DNA from: Allodiplogaster sudhausi | Taxonomy: Eukaryota; Nematoda; Chromadorea; Rhabditida; Diplogasteridae | NCBI GenBank assembly: GCA_945643635.1 | Contig: CALZFC010000090.1 | Coordinates: 1,176,001 to 1,240,000, forward strand | Length of the DNA stretch: 64,000 nucleotides | Reading direction: 5' to 3' | Part shown: one piece after another, positions 63,505 through 64,000 of the stretch | Position numbering within the stretch: position 1 is the stretch's first letter | How the letters are laid out: the number at the start of each line of letters is the position of its first letter | Notes under the pieces: model-generated | Told to the model about the DNA's origin: nothing | Database searches by the model: none | What the model saw: the letters and a program-made list of their open reading frames with translations, nothing else | Position numbers and translations under genes: made by a program

Positions 63505-64000
63505 AGGGAGAGGGAGAGATAAAGAACGGTGCGAAGAATGTGTGTGTGTGTCTTGAACGATTGTCCTCAATAATTTTGGAGACGGAAAGAGGCAGGGAAT
63601 GAAACGGGAGATAAGCTGTAAGAATGAGAGTGCATGTGATTGTCAGAGAGTGGGGAGGCCAGAAAACGTCTGGAAGAGAGGGTAGCGTGAGTAAGAGAAT
63701 GAGAGCGAGAGAGCGAGAGAGAGAGAGAGCGAGAGTGAGAAGAGAGAGAGATAGACGAGTAGGAGGAGAGGCCGGAAGAGAAGGGACATGCATACACATT
63801 CTGACAAGTGGCACCACTGGGAAGGGAAAGACGGTGGGAACGAAGGAGGGAAAGAGATAGAGGAGAGAGAGATAGTGAACGAGAGAAGAGAGAGAAGAGA
63901 GAGAGTGAGAGAGAGAGAAGGCGGGAAACAGAGTGGCAGAGCATTCAGAATGGAGACGCCCGAGCTCTTTCAGCCTCAGCGACTCTTTTCTTCTAGCTTT

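Overview
The window is eukaryotic nuclear DNA, most likely from a nematode. Coding sequence is cut into many small exons (often 60-200 bp) by short AT-rich introns. Conserved animal genes (SNRK kinase, mitochondrial leucyl-tRNA synthetase, a SAC phosphoinositide phosphatase) sit beside families typical of nematodes: a Str-like seven-helix chemoreceptor and divergent protein tyrosine phosphatases (PTPs). I cannot name the species. All gene models were spliced by eye from open frame, splice sites, phase and family resemblance, so exon edges are proposals.

Layout. 1-3006 (minus): the 5' part of a SAC-domain phosphatase gene, running off the left edge, with three small DNA elements in its introns. 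3007-10008: intergenic, dominated by long CT and GA tracts that switch strand block by block. 10016-21153 (plus): an SNRK-type kinase, about 27 exons. 22071-37931 (plus): LARS2, 23 exons and about 909 residues, with one apparent 1-nt frameshift. Its intron 27738-35234 holds a 7.2-kb DNA transposon (27919-35152) with about 590-bp near-identical terminal inverted repeats (TIRs) and a minus-strand DDE-type transposase gene. 39464-43299 (minus): a PTP gene that has lost its catalytic middle. 44697-46114: a non-coding foldback element with the same termini as the large transposon. 47345-49552 (plus): a second PTP with a Cys-x5-Arg loop but an altered WPD motif. 49779-52126 (plus): a multi-pass membrane protein of unknown family. 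53138-53306 (minus): a lone membrane-protein exon. 55924-58549 (plus): the chemoreceptor. 58857-59054 (minus): a polyubiquitin pseudogene fragment. 59492-60846 (plus): fragments of a coiled-coil, proline-rich gene. The remainder to 64000 is mostly GA/CT microsatellite.

The genes do not form an obvious pathway; the cluster looks like an ordinary nematode gene neighbourhood with recent transposon activity. The two signals I find most interesting are (1) the LARS2-intron transposon, whose transposase belongs to a family I recognise only as uncharacterised, together with its foldback relative; and (2) three separate introns in which a tandem duplication carries the 3' splice site plus the first bases of the downstream exon. 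GC-AG introns also recur in at least four genes.
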